Of a DNA stretch of 64,000 nt, positions 33,147 to 42,803 are shown one piece after another. The notes under the pieces were generated by a model. It did no database searches, was not told where the DNA came from, and was given only the letters and a program-made list of their open reading frames with translations. The stretch is from Euborellia annulipes (lineage: Eukaryota > Arthropoda > Insecta > Dermaptera > Anisolabididae). The stretch lies in the NCBI GenBank assembly GCA_023213315.1, contig JAKCPI010005720.1:1-64000 (forward strand), given 5' to 3'. Position 1 is the stretch's first letter; each line of letters begins with the position of its first letter. Made by a program: the position numbers and the translations under genes.

Positions 33147-33365
33147 TAGTGGTGATGTTTTCGAGAGAGTTTTAACGAAGAGAGAGAAAGAAAATTCGGT
33201 GTTTGTGCTGCAGCGTCGCCTGCTTGCCTATCTACTGACTGCAGGCGGCTGCCTCAGGCGGCGACGGTCGCCGCGCTGGCTGGAGTGGGGGAAGCCAGCG
33301 AGCACCGCCAACAATGCTCTGTCAATAATACAAGAAATAAAATTAAATTAGACGATTTTCATTGT
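33147..33365 (-). other. GC-rich duplicated block with splice donor, copy 2 (possible alternative first exon)
   Basis: Read on the minus strand this block (GCGGCGACCGTCGCCGCC-type core) ends CACCACTAG at a GTAATTATC donor. It matches 34761-34980 along most of its length with small indels. The frame open in the other copy ends here in TAG just before the donor. A GC-rich, donor-terminated, duplicated block fits tandem alternative promoters or 5' exons, but a repeat is not excluded. Confidence 0.4.
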
Positions 33366-33414
33366 TAATGACTTTTTTGCGAATTATTGCTTTTAAAAAG
33401 ACATTTAAAAAAAG

Positions 33415-33557
33415 TTAGCCCTCGGGCTTGGCGTAGTTGGCAGGGTGCCTGCCTTGTATACCAAGGGTCGAGGGTTCAGATCCCAGGCAGTCTGATGATT
33501 TTATTTAAGCCATTTGGTATCCAAATGGCTTAAATAAGAATGCCTGGACTCCAATAT
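33415..33557 (+). repeat. tRNA-derived SINE, family II
   Basis: A-box TGGCGTAGTTGG (33429-33440) and B-box GGTTCAGATCC (33473-33483), then CAGGCAGTCTGATGATTTTA and a TTTAAGCCATTTGGTATCCA palindrome. It is inverted at 45245, and the downstream part also recurs there. Confidence 0.75.
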
Positions 33558-33565
33558 ATATTTAT

Positions 33566-33883
33566 TAGGAACCGACCGAATATTCGGTTTCGGTTTCGGC
33601 AAAAATCATGGTTTCGGCGTAGTTTCGGTTTCGGCTAAAAAGTAGCAGAAACTTTCGGCCGGCCGAAACTTGAGTCTTAAAAAAAAGGTCAAATGATTTG
33701 CATTGAAGGAGAAAAAATTTTTGTCTCCCTAAAAAAAGGTAAAATGATTTTCACGGAGGGAAAAAATTTCAAAAAAAAATATATAAATTTTTTTATAGGA
33801 AATACAAGTTTCGGTTTTCGGCCGAAACTAAGGTTGAGGGAATATTCGGTTTCGGCTGAAAATCTTGTTTCGGTCGGACCCTA
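33566..33883. mobile_element. hAT-like element with TTTCGG-rich interior
   Basis: TAGGAACCGACCG and CGGTCGGACCCTA are inverted ends. ATATTTAT is duplicated exactly at 33558-33565 and 33884-33891, an 8-bp hAT-type target site. The interior has many copies of the hexamer TTTCGG/CCGAAA near both ends, likely transposase-binding sites. It is inserted in the SINE family II unit. Confidence 0.85.
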
Positions 33884-34015
33884 ATATTTATATTCTCATA
33901 ATAACGGTTATCGTTTAAAGTCTTATATGGCCTGAGTTGCCGAAAAGACTGTGAGCATGTGTGTGTGAATGTGAGTGCGAATGGGAAAAAAGTGTGAGTG
34001 TTTTTAACAAAAAAA
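33884..34015 (+). repeat. Continuation of the SINE II composite and GT-rich repeat
   Basis: ACGGTTATCGTTTAAAGTCT and ATATGGCCTGAGTTGCCGAA recur inverted at 45185-45240, then the GTTGCCGAAAAGACTGTG repeat follows. Confidence 0.6.
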
Positions 34016-34760
34016 AAGTCATTTACGACCCATTTTTTTAATGTTAAATTTTTGTTTTCCTCTACCAAAGAAAAAAAATGAAATATGTATTAAAAAAATA
34101 AATAGTCAATTAATTATGTAATGAAATTGAAAAATTCCATTTCTATTCTATTCTATTATTATTATTAGGAACCGTATCTCTATTTATTTCAATTGATTGG
34201 TAGCTCTACTCATAATTATTTAAATGTAAATTTAATTTGTTGATGAAAATTAAAGAAGAAAATACATCTTGAGTTGATTCGTTAATATATTTATATAATA
34301 AACATGACAAACGATTCTGAACGAGAATTTTGTTCATGGAAAAGTTTTTTTAACAAATAAACAAAAATTTGTTTTTTTATAAAAATAAATTTTACGACAG
34401 CTCGGAAGATTGTTCAAAACGGAAACGAATTAGTTATAATATAAATATATTAAGGTTTTCTTATTTTAATTTTCCCCTTTTCCAAAGAAATTTGTTATAT
34501 GAATTAAAATTTTGATATTATTTACATTTAATTAAAGAGACGAAATAAAATAAGTTTTAGTGTTTTATTTTTTGAAAATGAATGGAATTCAAAAATATTC
34601 CATTATTGAATTCACTCTAACCTAAGATTTGAAGCTTCTTGCTTTGACCTTCATAAGAAAACGAGATAAAATTGCGATATAAAAGGATAACTGTATGTAT
34701 CTCTTTTACTTCGCTTTTATAATTAAATTGAAACGCAATAAATAATTGAGTGATATTTAC

Positions 34761-34980
34761 CTGTTGGTGATGAATTCGAGAGAATTTCAACGAAGAGAGG
34801 AGGGAATGATGCCTCGGCGTTAGAGCTGCAGCGTCGCGGCGCGTCGCTTGCCTGTATACTGACTGGAGGCTGCTGTCCGAGGCGGCGACGGTCGCCGCAC
34901 TGGCTGGAGTGGGGAGAGGCGCCAACAATGTTCTATTAATAGAACACAAGCAATAAAATTAAATTAATTTATCTTTTAAA
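34761..34980 (-). other. GC-rich duplicated block with splice donor, copy 1 (possible first exon)
   Basis: Minus strand, ending CATCACCAACAG at a GTAAATATC donor. An open frame starts at about 34949 (MCSINRTLLAPLPTPASAAT) and reaches the donor in phase 0 as SRIHHQQ. It would join IVLELMRQYF of the exon at 30754 without a shift. The block is strongly CpG-rich for this window, as expected of a promoter-proximal exon, but the protein is not recognised and the coding start is uncertain. Confidence 0.45.
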
Positions 34981-35029
34981 GAAAAATAAATTATTTCTAT
35001 TTTATGCGAATTATTCTTCACAAAAAGAC

Positions 35030-35500
35030 AGAAAAAATCTGGTGTGACTGGTCGCACAGCACAAAACTTTCTCTTGTCTAAATAATTAAAATTTGTGTTA
35101 TGTGCTTGTCACCCCAGATTTTTTGTGTCGAGATATGAATAGTTTCCGCCAATATATTATAATCCAAAATGTAGAAAAACAGAAAAATATTTTTTATATT
35201 TTGTTACCATGGCAACCATTTCTCCTATCTTTCCTATGAAGAACAAGAGTAAAGTGGTCTTCAGAAGATTTCAACGGCAAAATAAGAATATACATTTTAA
35301 AGAGCATCTAAAAAATAGTTGTTTTATGAATTTTTAAAAAAATCGTTGAAGCGAATTTTGAAAAAATCGAAAAAACTAACTAAAAAAGTACATTAGTAAA
35401 GTACTAGTACTTTTTGGCCGATTTTGTTTAAAAAGTTATATGCACGAGTTCGGAGGATGCCTAACTTTAATCTAATTCAAAATTCACTTCTGTAGCATCA
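35030..35500 (+). repeat. SLR copy lacking the last hairpin
   Basis: TCTGGTGTGACTGGTCGCAC hairpin to the core AAGTACATTAGTAAAGTAC and GCACGAGTTCGGAGGATGCC. It abuts an inverted copy. Confidence 0.85.
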
Positions 35501-35507
35501 TTTAAAT

Positions 35508-35880
35508 TTTTACTTTCTCTTACCCTATTATGAAATATATAGAGAGAGAAAGTATTGCGATCATGTCAAAAATTCTATGTCAAGATTTTGATGGATATAC
35601 TTGTTTTGAGGTCCCCTGAGTCAAAAAAAGTGGGTCCCGCAAATTATTCTGTCTGTGTGTAACGATTTTTTGCATGAAGGAATTGAGTTATCAGATTGAA
35701 ATTTTATATTTAAGTTACCGGTAGGTACCCTCCCGGACACTCAAAATAAGCTTTTGAACAAAATCGGTAAAAAACTACTAGTACTTTATCGATGTACTTT
35801 TTTAGTTTTTTTTTTTTTCGATTTTCTCGAAATTCTCTCGACCAAAATTTTTTAAAATTCAAAAATCAATTATTTTTTAC
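35508..35880 (-). repeat. SLR copy, inverted, lacking the TCTGG end
   Basis: TTACTTTCTCTTACCC start, then TACTAGTACTTTATCGATGT core to AAAATTCAAAAATCAATTA. Confidence 0.85.
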
Positions 35881-35892
35881 ATAAACAATTAA

Positions 35893-36045
35893 TAGCTGAG
35901 ATGTTATATTAATAAGAGGGTAAAAATGAGAAATGCAGCTAATGGTATTTCTTTACTCGAATAATTCACACAGCTGACGTTTCGGTTCCGTGTTTGAACC
36001 ATCTTCAGAGCTGGCGAAAAGTCATTATGACGCAAGAAAAGACCA
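35893..36045 (-). mobile_element. Single arm of the type b hammerhead foldback element
   Basis: AGATGTTATATTAATAAGAG to ATCTTCAGAGCTGGCGAAAA matches the left arm at 51700. The opposite arm is absent here, so this is a solo arm comparable to a solo terminal repeat. Confidence 0.75.
35971..36013 (-). ncRNA. Hammerhead ribozyme-like motif, all helices intact
   Basis: Minus strand: CAGCT, CTGAAGA, stem II GGTTC-AAACACG-GAACC, GAAAC, GTC, AGCTG. Stem I is 5 perfect pairs (CAGCT/AGCTG), stem II 5 perfect pairs, and stem III minimal. It is the best-paired copy of this type; the copy at 52031 keeps the core but has a shorter stem I. The predicted cut is after the C of GTC. Confidence 0.72.
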
Positions 36046-36187
36046 CTAAGAGAGTATTTTTTGACATGGAACGCATTAACTTATTTTACATTAATTTATA
36101 TGCGAAAAATTGTTTCGCATAACGAGTGTTTCACTTTACGAGTTTGATTCTGGAACGAATTAAACTCGTTAAGCGAGGTGTTACTGT

Positions 36188-36430
36188 ACTTTTTGACCGA
36201 TTTTGTTCAAAAGCTTATTTTCACGACTTAGGGGGTGCCTAACCTAAATATAAAATTTCAACCTCCTGAGATATTTTGTTCAGACATACAGACAGGCAGA
36301 CCAATTTGCGGGACCCACTTTTTTGGACACAAGGGACCTTAAAACGAGTATATCCATCAAAATCTCAACTTCGAATTTTTGACATGATCCCATTACTTAA
36401 TATTTCATATAGAGGAAAGAGAAAGTAAAA
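36188..36430 (+). repeat. SLR fragment (core to end)
   Basis: TACTTTTTGACCGATTTTGT to a terminal hairpin ending GGAAAGAGAAAGT. Confidence 0.85.
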
Positions 36431-36434
36431 AAAT

Positions 36435-36782
36435 TCGTTTTTGAATTTTAAACAAATTCGTTAGAGTGAATTTTCAGAAAAGCGAAAAAAAGTAAAAAAG
36501 CACATCAGTAAAGTATTATTATTTTTGGCCGATTTTGTAAAAAACCTTTCATGGTGGTACCGAACTTAAATATAAAATTTCAACCTCCTAGCTCTTTTCG
36601 TTCTTGAGATATTTTGTTCAAAGACACACAGGCTGACCATTTTGCTGGACCCACTTTTTTGGAATCAGGGGACCTCAAATCATGTATTTCCATAAAAAAT
36701 CTCGACATTGAAATTTTTGGTTAAGAATCTAATACTTTCTCTATATAGGTCTATATTACATATATAGGTAAGAGAAAGTAGT
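36435..36782 (+). repeat. SLR fragment close to the second lipase exon
   Basis: TTTTAAACAAATTCGTTAGA to GGTAAGAGAAAGTA, about 115 bases before the exon at 36899. It is a tandem partner of the fragment at 36188. Confidence 0.85.
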
Positions 36783-36898
36783 ATAAATTTTAAGACCGTA
36801 AAAAATATTTTATTTTTTTATCCTCAAGAAAATATTATCCTCTTTCTTTATTCTATTTAAAATAAATAATAATTTCGTTTTTTTTTCTCTGTGTCCAG

Positions 36899-37150
36899 TA
36901 TATCTCGCTTTAGGTGGCTACAACGTACTCACAGTGGACTACCACCCTCTAGTGCCCTATCCATGCTACCCGAGAGCGACGCGCAACATTAAAACGGTGG
37001 CGAACTGTACAGCGATGCTTATTGATGCCCTGATTGATGCTGACAAATTCCCTCTCGAAGATCTACACGTTATTGGTTTTTCGTTGGGAGGCCAAGTTGC
37101 AAGTCAAATCCAGGCTTTTCTACGCCATGGAGAACTAGAACGACTCACTG
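36899..37150 (+). CDS. Lipase internal exon with the catalytic serine elbow
   Basis: This exon continues the lipase at 3741. The acceptor TTTCTCTGTGTCCAG ends at 36898 and the donor GTATGT begins at 37151; both introns are phase 1. The 84-residue frame reads YLALGGYNVLTVDYHPLVP, then a conserved segment with NIKTVANCTAMLIDALID, then the nucleophile elbow HVIGFSLGGQVASQI. The serine in G-F-S-L-G is the expected catalytic serine. The exon ends RLT-G, where family members continue G-L-D-P-A with the catalytic aspartate, so aspartate and histidine must be on later exons that I do not find before 64000. The lid and C-terminal regions are not visible, so triglyceride lipase, phospholipase A1 or a yolk-type relative cannot be separated. 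GC content is clearly above that of the flanking intron. Confidence 0.96.
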
Positions 37151-37324
37151 GTATGTAAAATCCAACGTTTTGAGAAAATGGTTTCGGGAAATAATAAAAA
37201 ATAGATCTCATATTAAGCGAGGTTTTATTAAAATCGGTCATTTAACTAGTAATATAAAAAATAAATAGAAAATTCTGGTAGACTAATATTGAGTCCGATC
37301 GAGATATTTTAATATTAATATATA

Positions 37325-37850
37325 AGTTCCGGGAAGACCGAGAGGAGCTCGGTGTTTTATTTATTTATTTTTTTATAAAATTCAAAAAAACTAAAAAAGA
37401 ACATCAGTAAAGTACTGGAATTTTACTAGAGACGATATTAATTTCATATTGGTGCCGGAAATAGGATATATTTAAAATTTCAAAGAAATCGTTAAAGAGA
37501 ATTTCGAGATAATTGGAAAAAAACAACAACAGTAATCAACTAGTACTCGAGGTTTCCCAAAGACGAAATCAAATGTAGTTTGTTTTGTATACATGCAAAT
37601 AGTAATTATTTAACATTTGAAAGAAATTATTATATAGAGATTTTGAGAAAATTGAAAAAAAGTACATCAGTAAAGTACTAGTACTTGTATTTTCCTAAAG
37701 ACAAGACCAGCGTAATTTCAAATTCGTACCGAAAATAGTATATATTTAAAATTTGAAAAAAAAAATCGTTACAGACGTTTTCGAGAACTGATGTACTAAC
37801 ATATAAACAAACATACATGCTCTTGCTCTTTTAATAGTATAAGATAATAT
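37325..37850 (-). mobile_element. Helitron-like element (family of 16128)
   Basis: Minus strand starts TCTTATACTATTAAAAGAGC after an A and ends with hairpin ACCGAGCTCCTCTCGGT plus CTTCCCGGAACTTA. The interior holds three diverged copies of the ACATCAGTAAAGTACTAG unit. It lies in the intron after the second exon. Confidence 0.62.
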
Positions 37851-38034
37851 TTATTTATTTATTTAATTATTAATTTAATTTATACTTATGTTTGAAAAAC
37901 TCGAAACAACAAAAAGACTGATTGTTGATACTAATAAATAAATATTCTGTGAATAGTATTTTAATATTCTCTGAGCATGAATGTGTGTTATTAAATAAAT
38001 AAAATTATTGAATTCTGGCAAACTTAGGTTCATT

Positions 38035-38155
38035 TGTATGTGATTCAACGATTAGGTCACTAATTTTGAGCCTTATTCAGGTTTAAATTGAGATAGAATT
38101 ATAAAGCGTATTACGATTGTATCTGAAGAAGAAACGTTCAATCACTTAAAAAGAA
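38035..38155. mobile_element. Degenerate foldback with hammerhead-like remnants (type f)
   Basis: GTGATTCAACGATTAGGTCA and GAAACGTTCAATCACTT are inverted. The right arm retains CTGAAGA directly before GAAACGTTC (stem II lost) and the left arm retains CTGAATA and a long stem II. Confidence 0.35.
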
Positions 38156-38554
38156 ATGTTTACAACTAATCAAGAATTTTTATAACTGAATGGTTTTGGA
38201 CCGTTCTAACCGAGGCGAAGGCCGACACTAGAGAACTTTCTCGGTTGACAAAAAAAGACTGCATATGCAAAATATTTGATTAATTTTCACTATAATTCAC
38301 TGTACAAGATTTTTAAGATTAAAAATATAATCGAGAAAGAAAAAAATACGAAATGGTAAGGTATAATAATACCTTTCTTATAAGTTAATGTCACTTTCAT
38401 ATTTCTTCTATTTTCGTTATTTTTTAAGAAATCGGGATCAAATTGGCTTTGCCACTTTTATTTTAGGCTAATAAAATGAACGGAGAGAGAAAAAAATCAG
38501 AAAAAAAAATTCCCTATCATAGAAAAAAATTGGCGACATAATGTTAAATCGAGC

Positions 38555-38816
38555 CGTACTTTTTGGGCGAATGGTTCAAAACCTTATTTTGAGTGTCCGG
38601 GAGGGTCCCTAATTCAAATATAAAATTTCAATCCGGTAGCTCAATTCCTTCATGCTAAAAATCGTTACACACACAGACACAAACAGGCCAATTTGCGGGA
38701 CACACTTTTTTGGACTCAGGGGACCTCAAAACGTGTATATCCATCAAAATCTCAACATCGAATTTTTGACATGATTGCAATACTTTCTTTATATATTTCA
38801 TAAGAGAAAATAAAAA
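38555..38816 (+). repeat. SLR fragment
   Basis: TACTTTTTGGGCGAATGGTT to a decayed terminal hairpin (ATAAGAGAAAATAAA). Confidence 0.8.
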
Positions 38817-39399
38817 GGGTAGAATAAAAAAAAAGTAAAAATTGCACTTTAGGTTGAAGAATATTAATTCAATTTCATTGTACCTTCAACGATTAATTAA
38901 ATATTAAGCTTTTATATATGGGCAAGAACAAGTATGAACAGGTTTGGACGTGTATGTAAGTATAGAGCAATATAAGATAAACGATATTTTATTCATATTA
39001 TGAATAAAATCTATATTCAGTTTACTAAAATTATTTAATTTTTATTTGCAAAATATTCAATAATTATAAAAGGGTTAATAATTAAGTTTAAAATGAATTA
39101 ACTGCACATTATATTAATTTAAAGCAATGGTGATGATTCATAGTATGATATAAATTAACATTTTAATATTATAAGCTTTAGATACTTTTCTAAAAAATTA
39201 ATGAAATAAAATTCGCAAAGATATCGCCAATAAAGTCAAAGAATAAAAAAAAACAAAAGATTAGCCGATGGCATATAATCACATAAGGTTAAAAAATCAT
39301 ATTGATAAATTCTTAAATTTTTTTATTAATTATTAATATTTAATCATTAAAGAGTAAAATAAATTAATAATTAGTAATTTCGAATTGAAATACCTCGAT

Positions 39400-39605
39400 A
39401 AAAACGTTGAGATATCAGGAGCCCGGGAGCGGAGCGGCCGGCTGCCATCATGGATGCTTGCACACTGAGAGAGAGACGCGGTTTCTTAACCAAAGTAACG
39501 TGGAAACAGTCTTGAAGAAGAGTCCCTCCTCTACTGAAGGGGCAACGCATCTCGCCGGGCCTGCAGCCCAGGTGAATTCTGGCGCCAAAGAATAAAGAGC
39601 TGTGA
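39400..39605 (+). other. GC-rich island
   Basis: GCCCGGGAGCGGAGCGGCCG at 39421 and CTCGCCGGGCCTGCAGCCCA at 39552 form a compact CpG-rich patch ending in AAAGAATAAAGAGC. No frame is convincing; CAGGTGAAT (about 39569) is donor-like. It could be an old repeat or an unrecognised promoter/exon. Confidence 0.35.
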
Positions 39606-39907
39606 TTGGCTAATTATTTATTGAGGGAGGGAAAGTGGAGGGAGAGAGAGAGAGGTGGGGAGATAGAAGGAGAGGAGATTAATAATGAATTACATAAATT
39701 TTAAAAAAGTAGGGGTGGTATTCTCAAATCTGTTTATAGATAGAAGTGGGGAAGAGAGGAGAGATTCTATTTTATGATTTACAATAAATAAAAGGGAAAT
39801 AAAGCAATGAAAAAAATTTAATGAATGAATCACCTTAAAAGTCATAAACATATCTTTATATCTTTTATTGTATTTATTATTAATTTTTTTTTTTAAATTT
39901 ATTTTAA

Positions 39908-40030
39908 GGTATTTACCCATAGCTCAGTGAGAAGACACAAGCTTCTCGTACCGGGGTTCCTGGTTCGCTTCCCGTCCAGAGCGAGAAAAATTTATTTATT
40001 GACAAATCATTTGAAATAAATAGGGACAGT
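39908..40030 (+). repeat. SINE family I copy
   Basis: ATAGCTCAGTGAGAAGACAC (A-box) and CTGGTTCGCTTCCCGTC (B-box), followed by GCGAGAAAAATTTATTTA and TTTGAAATAAATAGGGAC as at 11362. Confidence 0.7.
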
Positions 40031-40561
40031 GCTAGACTGGCCAACCGGGATACCGGGAATATCCGGGTGGACCCTCAAATATATTTAAGGTTTTTTAAAC
40101 CATAGGTTGGGCAGGTAAAGTTAATGTAGTCGTAAAAAAAAAAATCGAAATTGGACTTATAATTTTTGGAATGATGTCTGTATGTGTATGTCTGTGTTAA
40201 TTTATTTCGTCAACGAAAACTCAAAAACTATTTACTCAATTGTTTTGAAATTTTGCACACATGAACTAGAGATAAAGGCCAAGAACTGAAAAGCTTTTGG
40301 TAAACATCGGACCATTACGGGGGCTCTAAGGGGGGGGGGGGGGACAAATATTTTTTTCTTACATAACCTATTATTTTTTTTATATATTCAGAAACTAGAC
40401 TTTCTCTCGAGTAAAATTATATATAATATAAGTAACCTAATTTGTTAGAAATTTGTTAAAAAATTATTTAAATTTGAAAATTTAGCATAGCAACAGAGCA
40501 AATTCAAAATAAATAAACAAATGAAAATGCTGGAGGTATTTTCAGGCCAAATTTTATTCCA

Positions 40562-40615
40562 CTATACAGTCGACGTTTCGGGGGACTCAACGCCTCCCTT
40601 CATCAGGACTCTTGA
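40562..40615 (-). ncRNA. Hammerhead ribozyme-like motif, left arm
   Basis: Minus strand: AGTC, CTGATGA, stem II AGGGAGG...GTCCCC, GAAAC, GTC, GACT. Stem I has four perfect pairs (AGTC/GACT) then mismatches. Stem III is minimal. Confidence 0.62.
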
Positions 40616-40639
40616 CATGTATAAAGGCAAATGTACAGC

Positions 40640-40887
40640 CAGTGGCGGATCCAGAGGTGTTTCTCTGGGGGAGGGGAATCTGGAGTGACTGATCGCACGG
40701 CATACAATTTTTTCTTAATTTCGGTAATTTAAAGGCGCATTCTGTACTTGTTTGCCAGAATATAAATTCAAATCAAATTCTTAAGTATTAATTTTTAAAA
40801 ATACATTTTTTTTTTCGAAAAAAAGTATTTTTTTTCAAATCTCAGGTGGGGTAATTACCCTCTTTACCCCCCTTGTAACCGCCCTTG
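40640..40887. mobile_element. hAT-like non-autonomous element with perfect 8-bp target duplication
   Basis: CAGTGGCGGATCC and GTAACCGCCCTTG ends. TGTACAGC is exactly duplicated at 40632-40639 and 40888-40895, and excision restores the host foldback arm. It is related to 3987-4264; a right-end fragment is at about 53229-53278. Confidence 0.9.
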
Positions 40888-40935
40888 TGTACAGCTTAGT
40901 TTACTTTACAATAATTCTCACTCTCTTGTCTTTTT

Positions 40936-41080
40936 TACTTTCTCTTACCTATGTATATATGTAATATATATAGAGAGAAAGTATTGGTTCATGTCAAAAA
41001 TTCGATGTCGAGATTTTGATGGATCTTCACGTTTTGAGGTCCCCTGAATCCAAAAAGTGGTTTTCGCGACATGGTCTGTC

Positions 41081-41111
<31 letters not shown>

Positions 41112-41625
41112 GTGGGTGTGTGGGTGTGTCTGTGTTCAATTTTAAGCATGAAGGAATTGAGCTATGAGGCTGAAATTTTATATTTAAGTTAAACACCCTC
41201 CTGGACCGGAAAAAATAAGCTTTTAATCAAAATCGGCCAAAGAGTACTAGTACTTTACTGATGTACTTTTTCAGTTTTTTTCGATTTTCTCAAAATTTGC
41301 TCCAACGATTTTTTTTTAATTCAAAAATCAATTATTTTTTAGATGCTCTTTAAAATGTATATTCTCATTTTGCGATTGAAATCTTCTGAAGACCACTTTA
41401 CTCTTGTATTTCATAGGGAAGGATAGGAGAAATGGTTGCCATGGTAACAAAATATAAATATTTTCCCATACTTATAAATTTCACATCTGAATTCATATGT
41501 TCCGTACTGTCGGGAACTAAATATATGTCGACACAAAAAATCTGGTGTGACAAGCACAGAACACAACTTTCGATTACCGAAGGTAAGAGAAAGTTGTGTG
41601 CTATGCGCCAGTCACACCAGATTTT
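40936..41625 (-). repeat. Complete SLR copy inside a foldback arm
   Basis: ACTTTCTCTTACC to CACACCAGATTTTT. The opposite arm provides the empty site: the insertion lies in a T-rich run (GTCTTTTTT / ACATTCTTAC). This fixes the SLR ends and shows insertion into T-rich DNA without an obvious long duplication. Confidence 0.92.
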
Positions 41626-41861
41626 TAAAATACATTCTTACAGCAATAGTGTGTGCTACTTACAATGTGGTTAAAAATAAATGAACCCTCACTGGTTTTA
41701 TTTTTTTATTTATTTATTTATAATCACAGCGAGGGTTCATTTATTTATAACCACAATGTAAGTAGCACACACTTTGTTGTAAGAATGTATGTAACAAAAA
41801 AGAAAAAAAAAAGACAAGAGAGAGTGAGAATTATTGTAAAGCTGTACGTTTGCCTTTATAC

Positions 41862-41920
41862 ATGTCTAGAGCCCTGATGAAGGGAGGCGTTGAGTCCCCC
41901 GAAACGTCGACTGTATAGTG
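41862..41920 (+). ncRNA. Hammerhead ribozyme-like motif, right arm
   Basis: CTGATGA (41874-41880), stem II 41881-41900, GAAAC (41901-41905), GTC (41906-41908), then GACTGTATA. Stem I against AGAGCC is interrupted by mismatches, weaker than in the left arm. Confidence 0.6.
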
Positions 41921-42109
41921 GAATGTAATTTGGTCTGAAAATACCTCCAGCATTTTCATTTGTCGTTCATCTATCTACACCAGGCTTTCCCAATCATCAT
42001 TAGTCAAATAAACAAACGCGTTGCGTTATTTCTTTGAATAGTAGGTGGGCAAAGTTGTGCGCTCGGCTTAGTTCGACTCTTTATTTTTTAATGAAGTTTT
42101 AAATTAAGA

Positions 42110-42500
42110 TAGCAAGTTTGCGAGATATGTTTGTGCTTAAGATTGGGCAAAATTGCACACCTTGGAGTTGAACCAGGACCTCCACGCTTTCGCGGCGGGT
42201 GGTTCGACTCCAGGGGGTGCAATTTTGCCCTATCGTAAGTAAGTAAGTAAGTAAGTAAATTTATTTGTTTTTAGCTTGTTTGCTATACAAATGAGTGTTC
42301 AATATCATATTAGATAAAGAAACTGTCCCACAAGAATGGGCAAAAATAAATATGAGACTTATACATAAAAAAGGTGATTTAAATAATACAAAAAATTACA
42401 GAAATATTGCTCTAATAAATTGTATAACAAAAATATTCAACAATATTTTAACAGAAAGCCCTATCTTAAGCACAAACATATCTCGCAAACTTGCTATCTT
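42110..42500. repeat. Inverted repeat enclosing a LINE fragment
   Basis: GTTTGCGAGATATGTTTGTG at 42116 has its complement at 42467-42490. It also holds two opposed B-box-like motifs (GAGTTGAACC and GGTTCGACTCC, about 42160 and 42203) and a (GTAA)n run at 42236. Related sequence at 56888-56955. Confidence 0.55.
42295..42460 (+). pseudogene. LINE reverse transcriptase fragment
   Basis: The frame reads ILDKETVPQEWAKINMRLIH, KKGDLNNTKNYRNIALINC, ITKIFNNIL, which matches the N-terminal part of non-LTR retrotransposon reverse transcriptases (P-x-x-W, KKGD, NYR-x-I-x-L). A stop lies just upstream and homology is lost after about 55 codons, so this is a dead fragment. The clade cannot be settled from this part. 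Confidence 0.75.
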
Positions 42501-42574
42501 AAACGATATATTGATTGGCTAATGAATAGTCTATTTGAGCATTGATTGAAAAAATTCCATCTTTTTCAGTTCTT

Positions 42575-42745
42575 TAAATGTCTGTCTCTTCGTTCCTCTT
42601 TTCAACAGGCGTCAGACCGTGCCACGGGCCGGCCTGTCCTATTTCTTCCGGTCGTAAAAACGTATGATAGGGTTGGAGGGAAAGAGTGAGGTCCGCCGAC
42701 CCCGCATCGCGGATCAAGGCGAGGAGAGAAGAAGAGGAAGAAGAC
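42575..42745 (+). repeat. LINE-like 3' tail fragment
   Basis: TTTCTTCCGGTCGTAAAAAC, TCCGCCGACCCCGCATCGCG and an (AAGAAG)n tail match, inverted, 48745-48947. GC-rich body plus A-rich tail fits the 3' end of a non-LTR element or SINE. Confidence 0.5.
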
Positions 42746-42803
42746 TGTTTATTCAAATAGTTGTTTGTTTATGATTTCACATTTATCATTTTAAAATCAT
42801 ATA

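Larger units (their letters stand above)
3893..36898 (+). other. 33-kb phase-1 intron of the lipase gene
   Basis: The stretch runs from a GTACCT donor to a CCAG acceptor, and the codon split across it (g/ta, valine) restores an uninterrupted lipase frame. It is filled with SLR copies, foldback elements, SINEs, DNA-transposon relics and a 99-bp tandem array. Several exon-like segments lie on the opposite strand. That these are adjacent exons is inferred from phase and family alignment; a small extra exon inside it cannot be excluded. Confidence 0.85.
40525..41962. mobile_element. Hammerhead foldback element (type a) with two nested insertions
   Basis: The left arm (40525-40639, 40888-40935, 41626-41700) and right arm (41720-41962) are inverted copies, from CTGGAGGTATTTTCAGGCC to AATACCTCCAGCATTTT. 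They are interrupted only by a hAT-like element (40640) and a complete SLR copy (40936). A hammerhead core lies near each outer end. Without the insertions it is a ~500-base palindrome. Confidence 0.8.
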
